Shown piece by piece: positions 25,938 through 34,290 of a stretch of 48,651 bases of DNA. This DNA comes from Clostridium drakei (GTDB lineage Bacteria; Bacillota; Clostridia; Clostridiales; Clostridiaceae): contig NZ_JIBU02000043.1 of NCBI RefSeq assembly GCF_000633595.2, forward strand, positions 1 through 48,651, given 5' to 3'. Position 1 is the stretch's first letter; the number at the start of each line of letters is the position of its first letter. Position numbers and translations under genes: made by a program. Below the pieces are notes generated by a model that saw only the letters and a list, made by a program, of their open reading frames with translations, searched no databases and was not told the DNA's origin.

Positions 25938-27458
25938 CTATTCTCTGCTAACAGGAAAACCTTCTGGAAAATATTCTTTTGGATACAATAAATCTATAAT
26001 TTTATGCCTGTTACATTTTCCATTTTTCATAAAAACATTAGGTATTCCCTTGAGAGAAACTCTTACATTTTCTAAATTAAATATATCACAGACATTTTCT
26101 ATACATTCTACTACAGTAGAATTCTTACTTTTCTTTAAATATCTCTCTATATCACTGCCATTAAGCCATTCCTTTGAACATTTATAATCCTCATCATAAT
26201 TTACAACTGTACACTTAAGTTTATTTTTATCGTTTCCTGAAATTGAAGACATAAAAAAGGTTTTCACCATAATATCATCCAATGGCAAACTATATCCTGC
26301 AAATATTATATGTTTTGCATTCTTCATTAAAAGTCCCATTTCTGTTTTTATTTCCTCTAAAGGCGCTATACTTTTTTGTTTTGCTAAAGTTTGCATTATA
26401 AGCGGCATATCAAAAGGATAAGTTATTTGTCCACAGTACGGACACTCTATAGCTCCTTTTTTGTTCTTTTTTTCATTTTCACTTTTATATTTCCATGATC
26501 TTTGTAAATCTTCCAATACAGATGGTCCGAAAGCTTCTGTAGATAATCTATTCCAGGTTCCTCCAAAGGTTGTTATATACTTTCCACACTCAGGACATAT
26601 CCTTGATCCAAAAATACCATGAGGAAAAAGAATTTTTCCTATTCTTACAACTCTAGATGGATACTTATAATCATTTATCCTTTTACATTGTGATTCCTCT
26701 ACTGTATACCATATTTCTGGCTCATCACTGTCTATTTTTATAGAAGCAATTTGAGTACCAAAATCATCAAAAAGCCTAAGCTTTAGACCATCTTTTAAAT
26801 AATATGAATTATCATTTTGTTCCTTATGCGAATTAAATATATTCCATAGAATCACAGGATCCCAATTAAATGATATTATAGCATAAGAATATAAATAAAA
26901 TCTTCTTGTATCTCTTTTATAACCTCGCCTATCAAAAATATCTCCTTCTTCTTTCATAATATCTGTCAATATTTTAGTAAATTGATAATATGGATCTAAA
27001 CTTTTTCTATCCATATACCCTGGTTTTTTTTGTATGCTTAACCTTTCTAATTCCTCAATCAAAAGAATTAAGCACCTCTTAGCGGCCTTTACTCTCTCTA
27101 CTCTTAAAAATTCTGTTTTCCCATTACAAAAGGCATTAAACCCCATATTACTATCTATTAATTGATCCAACATAGTAAAAAGTTCATGCATATTAATTTT
27201 TGTATTTGTATTTATAATAGTTTGCAACGCTTTTAAATCATATGTCTGTGAAAGCTCTCCATCTTCTATTAAATACTCTGTCACTAATTTTTTAAAAGAT
27301 GATTTCAATTTTTCATCTTTACCATCTAAAAAAGAAAAATCACTTTTATTTATCTTTATTACAATTTGAATTAATTCTTTTGTAGCATAAAGTCCTAAAG
27401 AATTGGTAGCACCAGCTCCCCATAATATTACGGTTTCAGGCCAATATTTTTCTGGCAT
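25938..27458 (-). CDS. SIR2-like domain protein, candidate NAD+ hydrolase
   Basis: A 506-aa protein with sirtuin-type sites: VILWGAGAT (NAD-binding, residues 14-18), ISFNWD (Asn198/Asp200, equivalent to the NID motif), FPHG (His280, catalytic position), and two zinc knuckles CPEC (288/291) and CPYC (339/342). HIIFAGYSLPLDD near 383-395 is the C-terminal SIR2-like motif. Solo SIR2 proteins of this size in bacteria often act as phage-defence NAD+ depletion effectors, but deacylase activity is possible. AAAGGTG fits the ATG at 27458; an upstream ATG at 27479 lacks a site. No partner gene adjoins. Confidence 0.75.
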   Translation of the reverse strand: MPEKYWPETVILWGAGATNSLGLYATKELIQIVIKINKSDFSFLDGKDEKLKSSFKKLVTEYLIEDGELSQTYDLKALQTIINTNTKINMHELFTMLDQLIDSNMGFNAFCNGKTEFLRVERVKAAKRCLILLIEELERLSIQKKPGYMDRKSLDPYYQFTKILTDIMKEEGDIFDRRGYKRDTRRFYLYSYAIISFNWDPVILWNIFNSHKEQNDNSYYLKDGLKLRLFDDFGTQIASIKIDSDEPEIWYTVEESQCKRINDYKYPSRVVRIGKILFPHGIFGSRICPECGKYITTFGGTWNRLSTEAFGPSVLEDLQRSWKYKSENEKKNKKGAIECPYCGQITYPFDMPLIMQTLAKQKSIAPLEEIKTEMGLLMKNAKHIIFAGYSLPLDDIMVKTFFMSSISGNDKNKLKCTVVNYDEDYKCSKEWLNGSDIERYLKKSKNSTVVECIENVCDIFNLENVRVSLKGIPNVFMKNGKCNRHKIIDLLYPKEYFPEGFPVSRE

Positions 27459-27608
27459 TGAACTCACCTTTACTTTCATACTTTTAACTATTGAATATAC
27501 TTTAATTATAATACTTCTTTTTTAACATTATATGTATTTTGAATAAAAATTTATATTTCTCATAATACTAAAATATGTATTTTAAATATATTAAGGAGTT
27601 GATAAAAA

Positions 27609-27812
27609 ATGAAAACAGTTCATTATAATGTTTCAGGAATGGTATATCCTGAAAGTAAAACTAAACTTAAAAATGCCTTAGATAAAATAGAAGGAGTTCA
27701 AGAAATTGCAGTAGACATAGCTCGTGGAACTGTGGAAGTAGAATTTAATACTCCTGCAGATACAAAAAAAATAGAGCAGTGCATTAGAAATACAGGCTAC
27801 TCTATACAATAA
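27609..27812 (+). CDS. HMA-fold protein lacking the metal-binding cysteines
   Basis: A 67-aa ferredoxin-like HMA domain (CopZ/MerP size). The fold pattern is intact (HYNVSGM, LKNALDKIEGVQEIAVDIARGTVEVEF, IEQCIRNTGYSI), but the usual GMTCxxC is replaced by GMVYPES, so neither metal-binding Cys is present. Metal delivery as in CopZ is therefore unlikely. AAGGAG precedes the ATG. Monocistronic, next to inverted-repeat elements. Confidence 0.85.
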   Translation: MKTVHYNVSGMVYPESKTKLKNALDKIEGVQEIAVDIARGTVEVEFNTPADTKKIEQCIRNTGYSIQ

Positions 27813-27850
27813 AACATATTTAAGAACAAAATTTTAACTTAATGCAAGTA

Positions 27851-28175
27851 CATTGCTACACAACTTTTTAGGTGGAGTCCGCATTGAATATATGGTGTAT
27901 AAAAGCCAACCGTTCATTAAGGAGCTCTAATGCCTAAAATTAGAAAAATCCATACCCGCTCAAATGCCCCGTCCTGGGACTTTCGCGGCTTGAATCGTCC
28001 TGATTCAAATTACGGAATTTTTTAGTTAAGGAAACTCCTCTTCCTTATGTCAGAGGAGTAAGCGATTCACACAAAATCATAGATTTTGGTTCACTGCTTA
28101 ACAGCTTCTAAATTCTCTCAGAAGCTTTTATACATCATATATTCAAAGCTCCCTCCACCTAAAAAGTTGTGTAGT
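27851..28175. repeat. Second type of long inverted-repeat element
   Basis: A noncoding element of about 320 nt. The left end (27856-27906) and right end (28125-28175) are inverted copies: both read CTACACAACTTTTTAGGTGG, then after a short divergence TTGAATATATG.TGTATAAAAGC. The middle holds further hairpins, for example ACTCCTCT/AGAGGAGT near 28034-28060, and a G+C-richer stretch (about 27965-28015) unlike its surroundings. Unrelated in sequence to the 17523 element. Confidence 0.8.
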
Positions 28176-28347
28176 AACTATTGTAATTCTAATATGACAA
28201 ATTGCTTATAATTATAGCTCTTTAGAAAAAAGTAGTAAGTTTAAAATATTTGTATGTTTTAGTATCACATTTTTCAATCACATAAATAATAAGCCTCTTT
28301 TAAGACATTTCAACAGAATAGAAAGCAACTTATAACAATTTAATTAT

Positions 28348-28462
28348 GTGCATATACTTGAAGTTACTAGTTTGAATTTTAACTTTTATGCAGTGATATA
28401 TGATAAGGGTATCACGGAATGAAAGTTAAAATCCAAACTTCCACTGCACCCTTGCATCGCAT
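28348..28462. repeat. Internally deleted copy of the 17523 element
   Basis: The first 52 nt from 28356 are identical to 17531-17582, and the right end (28410-28462) matches the right end of the long copy with a few changes (TATCACGG, AAAGTTAAAAT, CTTCCACTGCA, TCGCAT). About 170 nt of the middle is missing. It still forms a short hairpin. Confidence 0.85.
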
Positions 28463-28498
28463 AACTTTTAAACTGTAAAAGTTATGTTAATAAAAACC

Positions 28499-29335
28499 TT
28501 ACACTATAATTACATTTTCACATCCATTACTACAAGCTTTAGTTTTAAGTTGTTCCATCATTTCATTAGTAGGTTGATGTGTATTAATCTTATCATCACG
28601 AGTACCTATGCTTCTATACTTTATAAGTTTATATCTTATTTTAGGATTAATACTGACTATAAGCTTACTTATTTCATCTACATTTCTATAGTTATCTAAA
28701 ACTTCAGGTACTATTACTGTTCTAATTTCGTATAACTTATTTATACCACCTAAATATTTTGCATTTTCTATAACTATACTATTATCTTTTCCCGTAAGCA
28801 TCTTATGTTCATCTTTATCGAAGGATTTCACATCTAGCATAACCATATCTAACAAATCAGTAAGTTCTTTATGCTGCTTAAAATCAGTACTTCCATTGCT
28901 ATCTACAAATATTGTCAATCCTAACTTTTTTACCTTTTCAAATAACTCCACGAGGAATTCCCATTGAAGGGTACATTCTCCTCCTGATACAGTTATTCCA
29001 GAAATAAAAGGCTTAACCTTTAATATCTGTTCTAATATATCATCTGTATCCATACTTCTAAATTTAGGTCCACATTGATTTTTACATATCTTAACACACA
29101 ACCCACAATCCTCACACTTTTCTGGATTCCATATCACGGACTTTTCAACTAAAGATATTGCACCATATGGACAATTATCCACACATTCTCCACACTGAAT
29201 ACAGCTTTTTATAGTTTCTGGATTGTGACAATAAAGGCAATCAAAATTACATCCTTGAAAAAATATAGCTGCCCTATTTCCTGGACCATCTACAAAACTA
29301 AACAGTATAATTTTCCTTACAATTCCCTTTAACAT
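28499..29335 (-). CDS. yjjW: Glycyl radical enzyme activase, YjjW type
   Basis: A 278-aa radical SAM activase that installs the glycyl radical on its partner. The SAM cluster motif is CNFDCLYC, and two ferredoxin-like clusters follow (CIQCGECVDNCPYG and CEDCGLCVKICKNQC), as in activases of non-PFL glycyl radical enzymes. GISGVTVSGGECTLQ-type SAM-binding residues are visible near 92-104. Start overlaps the end of yjjI (ATG within GGATGTTAA), so the pair is co-translated. Confidence 0.9.
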   Translation of the reverse strand: MLKGIVRKIILFSFVDGPGNRAAIFFQGCNFDCLYCHNPETIKSCIQCGECVDNCPYGAISLVEKSVIWNPEKCEDCGLCVKICKNQCGPKFRSMDTDDILEQILKVKPFISGITVSGGECTLQWEFLVELFEKVKKLGLTIFVDSNGSTDFKQHKELTDLLDMVMLDVKSFDKDEHKMLTGKDNSIVIENAKYLGGINKLYEIRTVIVPEVLDNYRNVDEISKLIVSINPKIRYKLIKYRSIGTRDDKINTHQPTNEMMEQLKTKACSNGCENVIIV

Positions 29336-30825
29336 CCTCTTACCTTTCTCTCCAATATTTTCGAATTTTTAACTGCACCCAATCCTAATGCTACTGTATC
29401 CTGAAGTACAGCTTCTCCTCTATCTAACTTTTCCAAATCTGATTTTTTCACAAGATATCCAGTTATTCTTATTACATCACTATCTGATGAGTATAATGAA
29501 AAATATCTCATTCCATTATTAAATGCACCTTTTATTATGTCTAAAATAGCTTCTGGGTTTTTCTTTGCTGTTACTTCAAATGGAAATATATCTCCTATTC
29601 CAGATGGAAAATACTTATGGAATTTAGCACTTTGAATTAGATGTTCGTATAATTCTGGCTCTTCTCCTATAGGTATTCTACATCCTGGACTTGTTCCCTT
29701 ATCAGTTTCTATTCCAACTTGAGCATGAAGTAAAAAATGACCTTTAGCTGATTCACAATATGGATTAGTTCTCTTATTCACTACATCATACATTTTTTGT
29801 ATAATTCTCAACCCTAGTTCATCAGCTTTCTTATTATGCCCAAATCTCTTATCTAAGTTTTCCGCACCTAAAAGTGTATTTACACATTCAGCAAGTCCAA
29901 ACATACCAAACATAGCTGTAAATTTATTTCTACTTATAAGACCTTCTTTTACAAGAAAGTTAGAATCAAAGAATCCACTTTCTTCTACTAAAAACCTTAT
30001 TCTTTCATCCATATATAAAGCCATTTTTTCCATAGTATTAGGTAAAAGTTCATTTATAAATTCTTCCTCACTACTAGCTTTTTCAGCTAAAGCTTTTAAA
30101 TTTAATCTAACTAGAGTATAACTTCCTCCACCTATACATAGACCATTGTAACAACTTGCTATAGCATATCTATTAGGTTTAAACTCTTCTAAAAACATTT
30201 CATGATTTGCAAAACTTGGCTTTGCTGTAACTAATGCTGTACTTACAGCATCCACAGCAAAATCATCACATGTTTCTTCTTTACTATATTTTAAACTTAT
30301 ATTAGGTATAGCTGTTTGGATTTCCCTTTGTACCTTTAATATTATTCTACCTGCCTTTGTATCCTTAGGCCCTATATTACCATGGCAAAAAGAATCTGTT
30401 ACAGTTCTATCTATATGAATGAAGAATAATTTTATTGCCTTATACGCTTCTTCTTCATCCTCAATAAAAGGTTCTAATAAAGTATCAACATTTCCTACAT
30501 AAACAGGCATTGTTGTAACTGATGGCACATGCTTATACAGTATTAATAAATTATTTACAGCTTCCCAAATATCTTTTGGAGGCTTCAATCCTAAAAATTC
30601 ACTTCCTTGTTCCATGAATTTTTCATAATCAGGCAATACATATCTTGGCCTATAAGGTGCATTACCTTCATTAAGGTCACAAATTACTCCTTCCTCTCTA
30701 AGTTTTTGTACATCATCACTTATATTTAATACGTTTAAGCTGGATTCTGCTCCACCTGCAAGCGCTATTAATCTTTGTTGATAAGTTAATGTCTTATCTT
30801 TTATTATTTTTAATATATTATTCAT
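29329..30825 (-). CDS. yjjI: YjjI family glycyl radical enzyme
   Basis: A 498-aa member of the YjjI glycyl radical family, whose reaction is unknown. The radical glycine should be Gly456 in VIRITGYLV, and the thiyl cysteine is probably Cys225 or Cys230 in ASCYNGLCIGG. At about 500 residues it is much shorter than PFL (about 750), as is normal for this family. GGGAG precedes the ATG. The activase gene overlaps its 3' end. Note that pflB/pflA are present separately in the same window. Confidence 0.92.
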   Translation of the reverse strand: MNNILKIIKDKTLTYQQRLIALAGGAESSLNVLNISDDVQKLREEGVICDLNEGNAPYRPRYVLPDYEKFMEQGSEFLGLKPPKDIWEAVNNLLILYKHVPSVTTMPVYVGNVDTLLEPFIEDEEEAYKAIKLFFIHIDRTVTDSFCHGNIGPKDTKAGRIILKVQREIQTAIPNISLKYSKEETCDDFAVDAVSTALVTAKPSFANHEMFLEEFKPNRYAIASCYNGLCIGGGSYTLVRLNLKALAEKASSEEEFINELLPNTMEKMALYMDERIRFLVEESGFFDSNFLVKEGLISRNKFTAMFGMFGLAECVNTLLGAENLDKRFGHNKKADELGLRIIQKMYDVVNKRTNPYCESAKGHFLLHAQVGIETDKGTSPGCRIPIGEEPELYEHLIQSAKFHKYFPSGIGDIFPFEVTAKKNPEAILDIIKGAFNNGMRYFSLYSSDSDVIRITGYLVKKSDLEKLDRGEAVLQDTVALGLGAVKNSKILERKVRGC

Positions 30826-30980
30826 TATATAAATCTCCCTTCAAATTTTATTATTTATAATCATCATCTATATTTATAGTAATTTTTTATTATAGTGATG
30901 TCAAATTTAAATAACATTTAATATTATATACTAAACAGACATCATATACTGTTAAAATCACGTAATATGGAGGTAAAAAA

Positions 30981-31532
30981 ATGAATAACTCAGTAGATAA
31001 GAAGTATTTAGGAGTTAATCTAAAGGAATGTAAATTCATTGGTAAGGGTCGTCAAGGATCAGTATACCTTCTTCCAGACAAAAAAAGAATTATTAAAATA
31101 TACAATAAAGAAAAAGGTTGCAAAGGTGAAACAGAAATATTACTAAGGGTACAAAATAATCCTCATTTTGCTAAAGTATATTCTTATAGTAATAAAGCTA
31201 TGATAAGGGAATATATTCCTGGAATATGCATTAAAAATTATATAAGCAAAAATGGACTTTCTAAAAAATTAGCTATAAATCTTATTAAACTTGTAGAAAG
31301 CTTTAAAGCTGATGGATTCCAAAAACTAGATATAAGACTTGCTCATATTTTTGTTCAACCTAATGAAGATGTTAGAGTAATAGATCCTAGAAAAGTTTTT
31401 GAAAGGAAACTTAACTACCCTCTCAAAATAATGAAAGGATTAAGAGAACTATCAGTATTATCTAAATTTATGGAAATATTGAAGGAAGAATACCCATATT
31501 TATATAAACAATGGAGTAAAAAGCATAGATAA
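30981..31532 (+). CDS. Small protein-kinase-like protein
   Basis: A 183-aa minimal kinase fold. Glycine loop GKGRQGSV (21-28), Lys39 in IIKIY, Glu50 and a catalytic-loop Asp117 (KLDIRLAHIFV, aligning with HRDIKPSNIFV) are present, but the loop Lys is Arg119, the loop Asn is His122, and DFG reads DPR (135-137). The C lobe is very short. It may be a degenerate kinase, an aminoglycoside-phosphotransferase/KdkA-like small kinase, or an ATP-binding pseudokinase. GGAGG precedes the ATG; own terminator follows. Confidence 0.75.
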   Translation: MNNSVDKKYLGVNLKECKFIGKGRQGSVYLLPDKKRIIKIYNKEKGCKGETEILLRVQNNPHFAKVYSYSNKAMIREYIPGICIKNYISKNGLSKKLAINLIKLVESFKADGFQKLDIRLAHIFVQPNEDVRVIDPRKVFERKLNYPLKIMKGLRELSVLSKFMEILKEEYPYLYKQWSKKHR

Positions 31533-31538
31533 ACTTTT

Positions 31539-31579
31539 AAATGTATCTTCTCTTAAATATCTATAGAGAAGATACATTT
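31539..31579 (+). terminator. Terminator after the kinase-like gene
   Basis: AAATGTATCTTCTC pairs with GAGAAGATACATTT (31539-31579), a perfect 14-bp stem. Confidence 0.85.
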
Positions 31580-31644
31580 AACATTACACTATATAATACA
31601 TATACTATTACTATAATACTATAATTACGGTGGTATAAATAATT

Positions 31645-32148
31645 ATGTATATACTTAGAGCATCACAATATTCCAAAAGCGATTCTGTAAAATACGCTTT
31701 GAAGTATGCTTTAAACCCTAATAAAAAATATAGATATTTTCCTTTAATAGAAAATAACAGTGGTGATTGTTCAAATTTTGTTTCACAATGCTTATATGCT
31801 GGAGGAGCACCAATGATTTTTAACTCCAAAAATCCATGGTGGTACAACAATATTAATCAGTCACTTTCTTGGACTTTAGCACATTCTCTTTACTGGTATT
31901 TAAAAATAAATACAGAATTAAATCTTCCTGGCTGTAAAGGAGTTGAAACAACTGATATTAATTCTCTAAAATTAGGAGATTTAATATTTTATGAAAATAG
32001 TAAAAAAATTATATTTCACTCAGCAATTATAACAGGTTTTTCTCAAAATAAGCCCTTAATTTCTCAACATTCTCGTGAAGCATTAAACATATCCTATTTA
32101 AAAACTTGGAAATCACCTAAATACCACTTTTTGAAAATACATCTTTAA
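31645..32148 (+). CDS. Amidase-domain protein (Amidase_6-like)
   Basis: A 167-aa protein that looks like a papain-like putative amidase. The nucleophile is Cys42 in GDCSNFVSQCL, the His is probably His125 in IIFHSAIITG, and NPWWYNN plus GDLIFYE are family hallmarks. No signal peptide is present, unlike many relatives, so it may act in the cytoplasm, forespore or be released otherwise. The ribosome binding site is weak (GGTGG, 9 nt before the ATG). Confidence 0.85.
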   Translation: MYILRASQYSKSDSVKYALKYALNPNKKYRYFPLIENNSGDCSNFVSQCLYAGGAPMIFNSKNPWWYNNINQSLSWTLAHSLYWYLKINTELNLPGCKGVETTDINSLKLGDLIFYENSKKIIFHSAIITGFSQNKPLISQHSREALNISYLKTWKSPKYHFLKIHL

Positions 32149-32197
32149 GAGGACAATTGTTAATTGTCCTCTTAAAATATTGCTTCGCAATATTTTT
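32147..32197. terminator. Tandem hairpins between convergent genes
   Basis: A perfect hairpin AAGAGGACAATT/AATTGTCCTCTT (32147-32173) is followed at once by AAAATATTGC/GCAATATTTT (32174-32196) and TTTTATA. The first begins within the stop codon region of the amidase gene, and the second touches the patatin stop. Part of the first hairpin matches the repeat at 9974. Confidence 0.75.
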
Positions 32198-33128
32198 ATA
32201 TTGAAACTTTTTTCTGAACATAACATCTAATGTACTCTCTAAAATCCCATTCACTAAGAAACCTTTCTGCACTTTCATATCCTAAATCAAATAGCTTTAA
32301 CCCCTTACCTCTTGTTATATCAAAATCTGTAGTTTTGACATCAGCAGTAGGTATAGATATAGTCCTCACTCGATCTTTATCTGTTAAATAAGTTTCATCA
32401 TAATTATCAATTACAGATTCCACTAAATCCATTACAAAACATAAAAAATCATTTCTTTCTTTTTCACCACATGATTTAGATACTTTTTGAAACTTAAATC
32501 CAAAAGTAGGCAATTTAGGCACTCCTGTAACATCAAATATCCAAACTGGAAAATTACTTAATATTCCTCCATCTACTATAAAACTATATTTATCTCTATA
32601 TCTTAATTTTTCAGGTTTAAAATAAAAAGGTATACTAGTGCTCATTCTGACGGCTTTTGCAATTTCAAATTCCATAGGGTCAATTCCATATTTCCCAAGA
32701 TCATCTGGTAGAATAAGGATACTCTTTTTGGTTATATCCGAAGCTATTATTTTAAGATTTGATGCTCCATTTTTACTTACATCTTTAAATTTAGTTTTAC
32801 CTTTAGCTTTTAATAGCTCATCCATCCAAATTTCTATATAATTTCCTTGATAAAGTCCTTTTTGAGCAACAATTCCTAGCACTTTGCCTATAATAGGAAT
32901 AGACTGTAATCTATTTTTATCTAAAAATCTAGTATAATCCAATGTACTCATTACATTTTTCAATTCTTTGCTAGTATATCCTACTGCCAATAATGAAGCT
33001 ATAATTGCCCCTGCAGAAGTTCCAGCTAACTTCTCCCATTTATATCCCATTTGTTCAAACTTAGTAATTGCTCCTACAAATCCTATAGCCTTAACTCCTC
33101 CACCTTGAAAAACAGCATATGCCTTCAA
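32196..33128 (-). CDS. Patatin-like phospholipase
   Basis: A 310-aa serine hydrolase of the patatin family acting on acyl lipids. The oxyanion hole is GGGVKAIGF (9-17), the nucleophile Ser38 in GTSAG, and the catalytic Asp186 in DGG. No signal peptide, so it is probably cytoplasmic. It starts at TTG (33128) with AAGGTG 7 nt upstream; no in-frame ATG is nearby upstream. Confidence 0.93.
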   Translation of the reverse strand: MKAYAVFQGGGVKAIGFVGAITKFEQMGYKWEKLAGTSAGAIIASLLAVGYTSKELKNVMSTLDYTRFLDKNRLQSIPIIGKVLGIVAQKGLYQGNYIEIWMDELLKAKGKTKFKDVSKNGASNLKIIASDITKKSILILPDDLGKYGIDPMEFEIAKAVRMSTSIPFYFKPEKLRYRDKYSFIVDGGILSNFPVWIFDVTGVPKLPTFGFKFQKVSKSCGEKERNDFLCFVMDLVESVIDNYDETYLTDKDRVRTISIPTADVKTTDFDITRGKGLKLFDLGYESAERFLSEWDFREYIRCYVQKKVSI

Positions 33129-33223
33129 GCTACATCACCTTTTTAATATTAATACACTATATTATACTATTAAAAAACTAGCTACTTTGTGATTAATATT
33201 AGAAATTTATATACACTTTTCTA

Positions 33224-34045
33224 TTAACTTAACCTAACTATAGCATCAGTCATAATAGATGCTCTTTTATTTTCTTTTATATCATGAACCCTTACAAAAT
33301 CATAGCCTTTCATTATTCCTATAACTGTAGTAGCTACAGTACCTTCAACTCTTTCTTCTGTAGGAAGATTTAAAGCATTGCCTATCATAGACTTTCTTGA
33401 AGTTCCTAAAAGCAACGGATATCCAAATTTACGAAAATCCTCTAAATGGTTCATAACAATCAAATTTTGTTCATAAGTTTTAGCAAAACCTATTCCTGGA
33501 TCTAAAATGATGTTTTTAGGTTTTACACCTGCTTTTAATGCAATATCTATACTATCTTTTAAATCACTTAATACATCTTCCATTAAGTTTTTATAATCCT
33601 TATTTTCTCTATTATGCATTAAACAGCATGGTACTTCATACTTTGCTGCTACTTTTGCTATATAATTATCCTTTTTAAATCCCCAAACATCATTTATAAG
33701 AGCAGCACCTGCTTTTACAGCTTCTTCTGCTACTTTCCCCTTATATGTATCAACAGAAATTGGTACATCTATTTCCTTAACTAATGCTCTTATTGCAGGA
33801 ACAACTCTGTTTAATTCTTCTTCCTCTGACACTGATGTATGATTAGGTCTCGTAGATTCTCCACCTATATCTATTATATCTACCCCCTGCTCTATCATCT
33901 CCTTGGCATGCTGTATAGCTTTTTCTATATCATTAAATTTACCACCATCTGAAAAAGAGTCTGGAGTAACATTTAAAATACCCATTATATAAGTTCTTTT
34001 ACCAATTTCAAAATCTTTCTTTCCTATTCTCATTATTTTAGTCAT
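33224..34045 (-). CDS. folP: Dihydropteroate synthase
   Basis: Joins 6-hydroxymethyl-dihydropterin diphosphate and p-aminobenzoate to form dihydropteroate in folate synthesis. A 273-aa TIM barrel with the hallmarks MGILNVTPDSFSDGG, DIGGESTRP, INDVWGF, DPGIGFAKT and LGTSRKS. It stands alone, without folB/folK. The ribosome binding site is weak; an in-frame ATG four codons later (34033) is an alternative start. Confidence 0.96.
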   Translation of the reverse strand: MTKIMRIGKKDFEIGKRTYIMGILNVTPDSFSDGGKFNDIEKAIQHAKEMIEQGVDIIDIGGESTRPNHTSVSEEEELNRVVPAIRALVKEIDVPISVDTYKGKVAEEAVKAGAALINDVWGFKKDNYIAKVAAKYEVPCCLMHNRENKDYKNLMEDVLSDLKDSIDIALKAGVKPKNIILDPGIGFAKTYEQNLIVMNHLEDFRKFGYPLLLGTSRKSMIGNALNLPTEERVEGTVATTVIGIMKGYDFVRVHDIKENKRASIMTDAIVRLS

Positions 34046-34227
34046 ACAAATCTCTAGTTAAACTAACTTTTTAACTAGATTCCCTCCATTTCTAAATTAT
34101 TATAATCTTCACACACTTTTTAATTCAAATACATTATAACATCTTATTTAACAGTAGTGGTATAAAACTTAAAACTTTACTCAAGTAGCAAATTTTATTA
34201 TAAATCTAAAAATATTGCAGCATCATA

Positions 34228-34278
34228 TAAAAAAGACTATATCTAAAAATTAATACTAATTCCTAGATATAGTCCAAT
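34228..34278 (-). terminator. Terminator after the aminotransferase gene
   Basis: GACTATATCTA pairs with TAGATATAGTC (34235-34274), with a minus-strand T run. Confidence 0.85.
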
Positions 34279-34290
34279 TTACATCTACTT

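Noticed and set aside
27609-27812. Copper chaperone CopZ
   Set aside because: The GMTCxxC cysteines are absent.
27813-28498. CRISPR array in the repeat-rich gap
   Set aside because: Repeats are inverted and of two families; there are no regularly spaced direct repeats.
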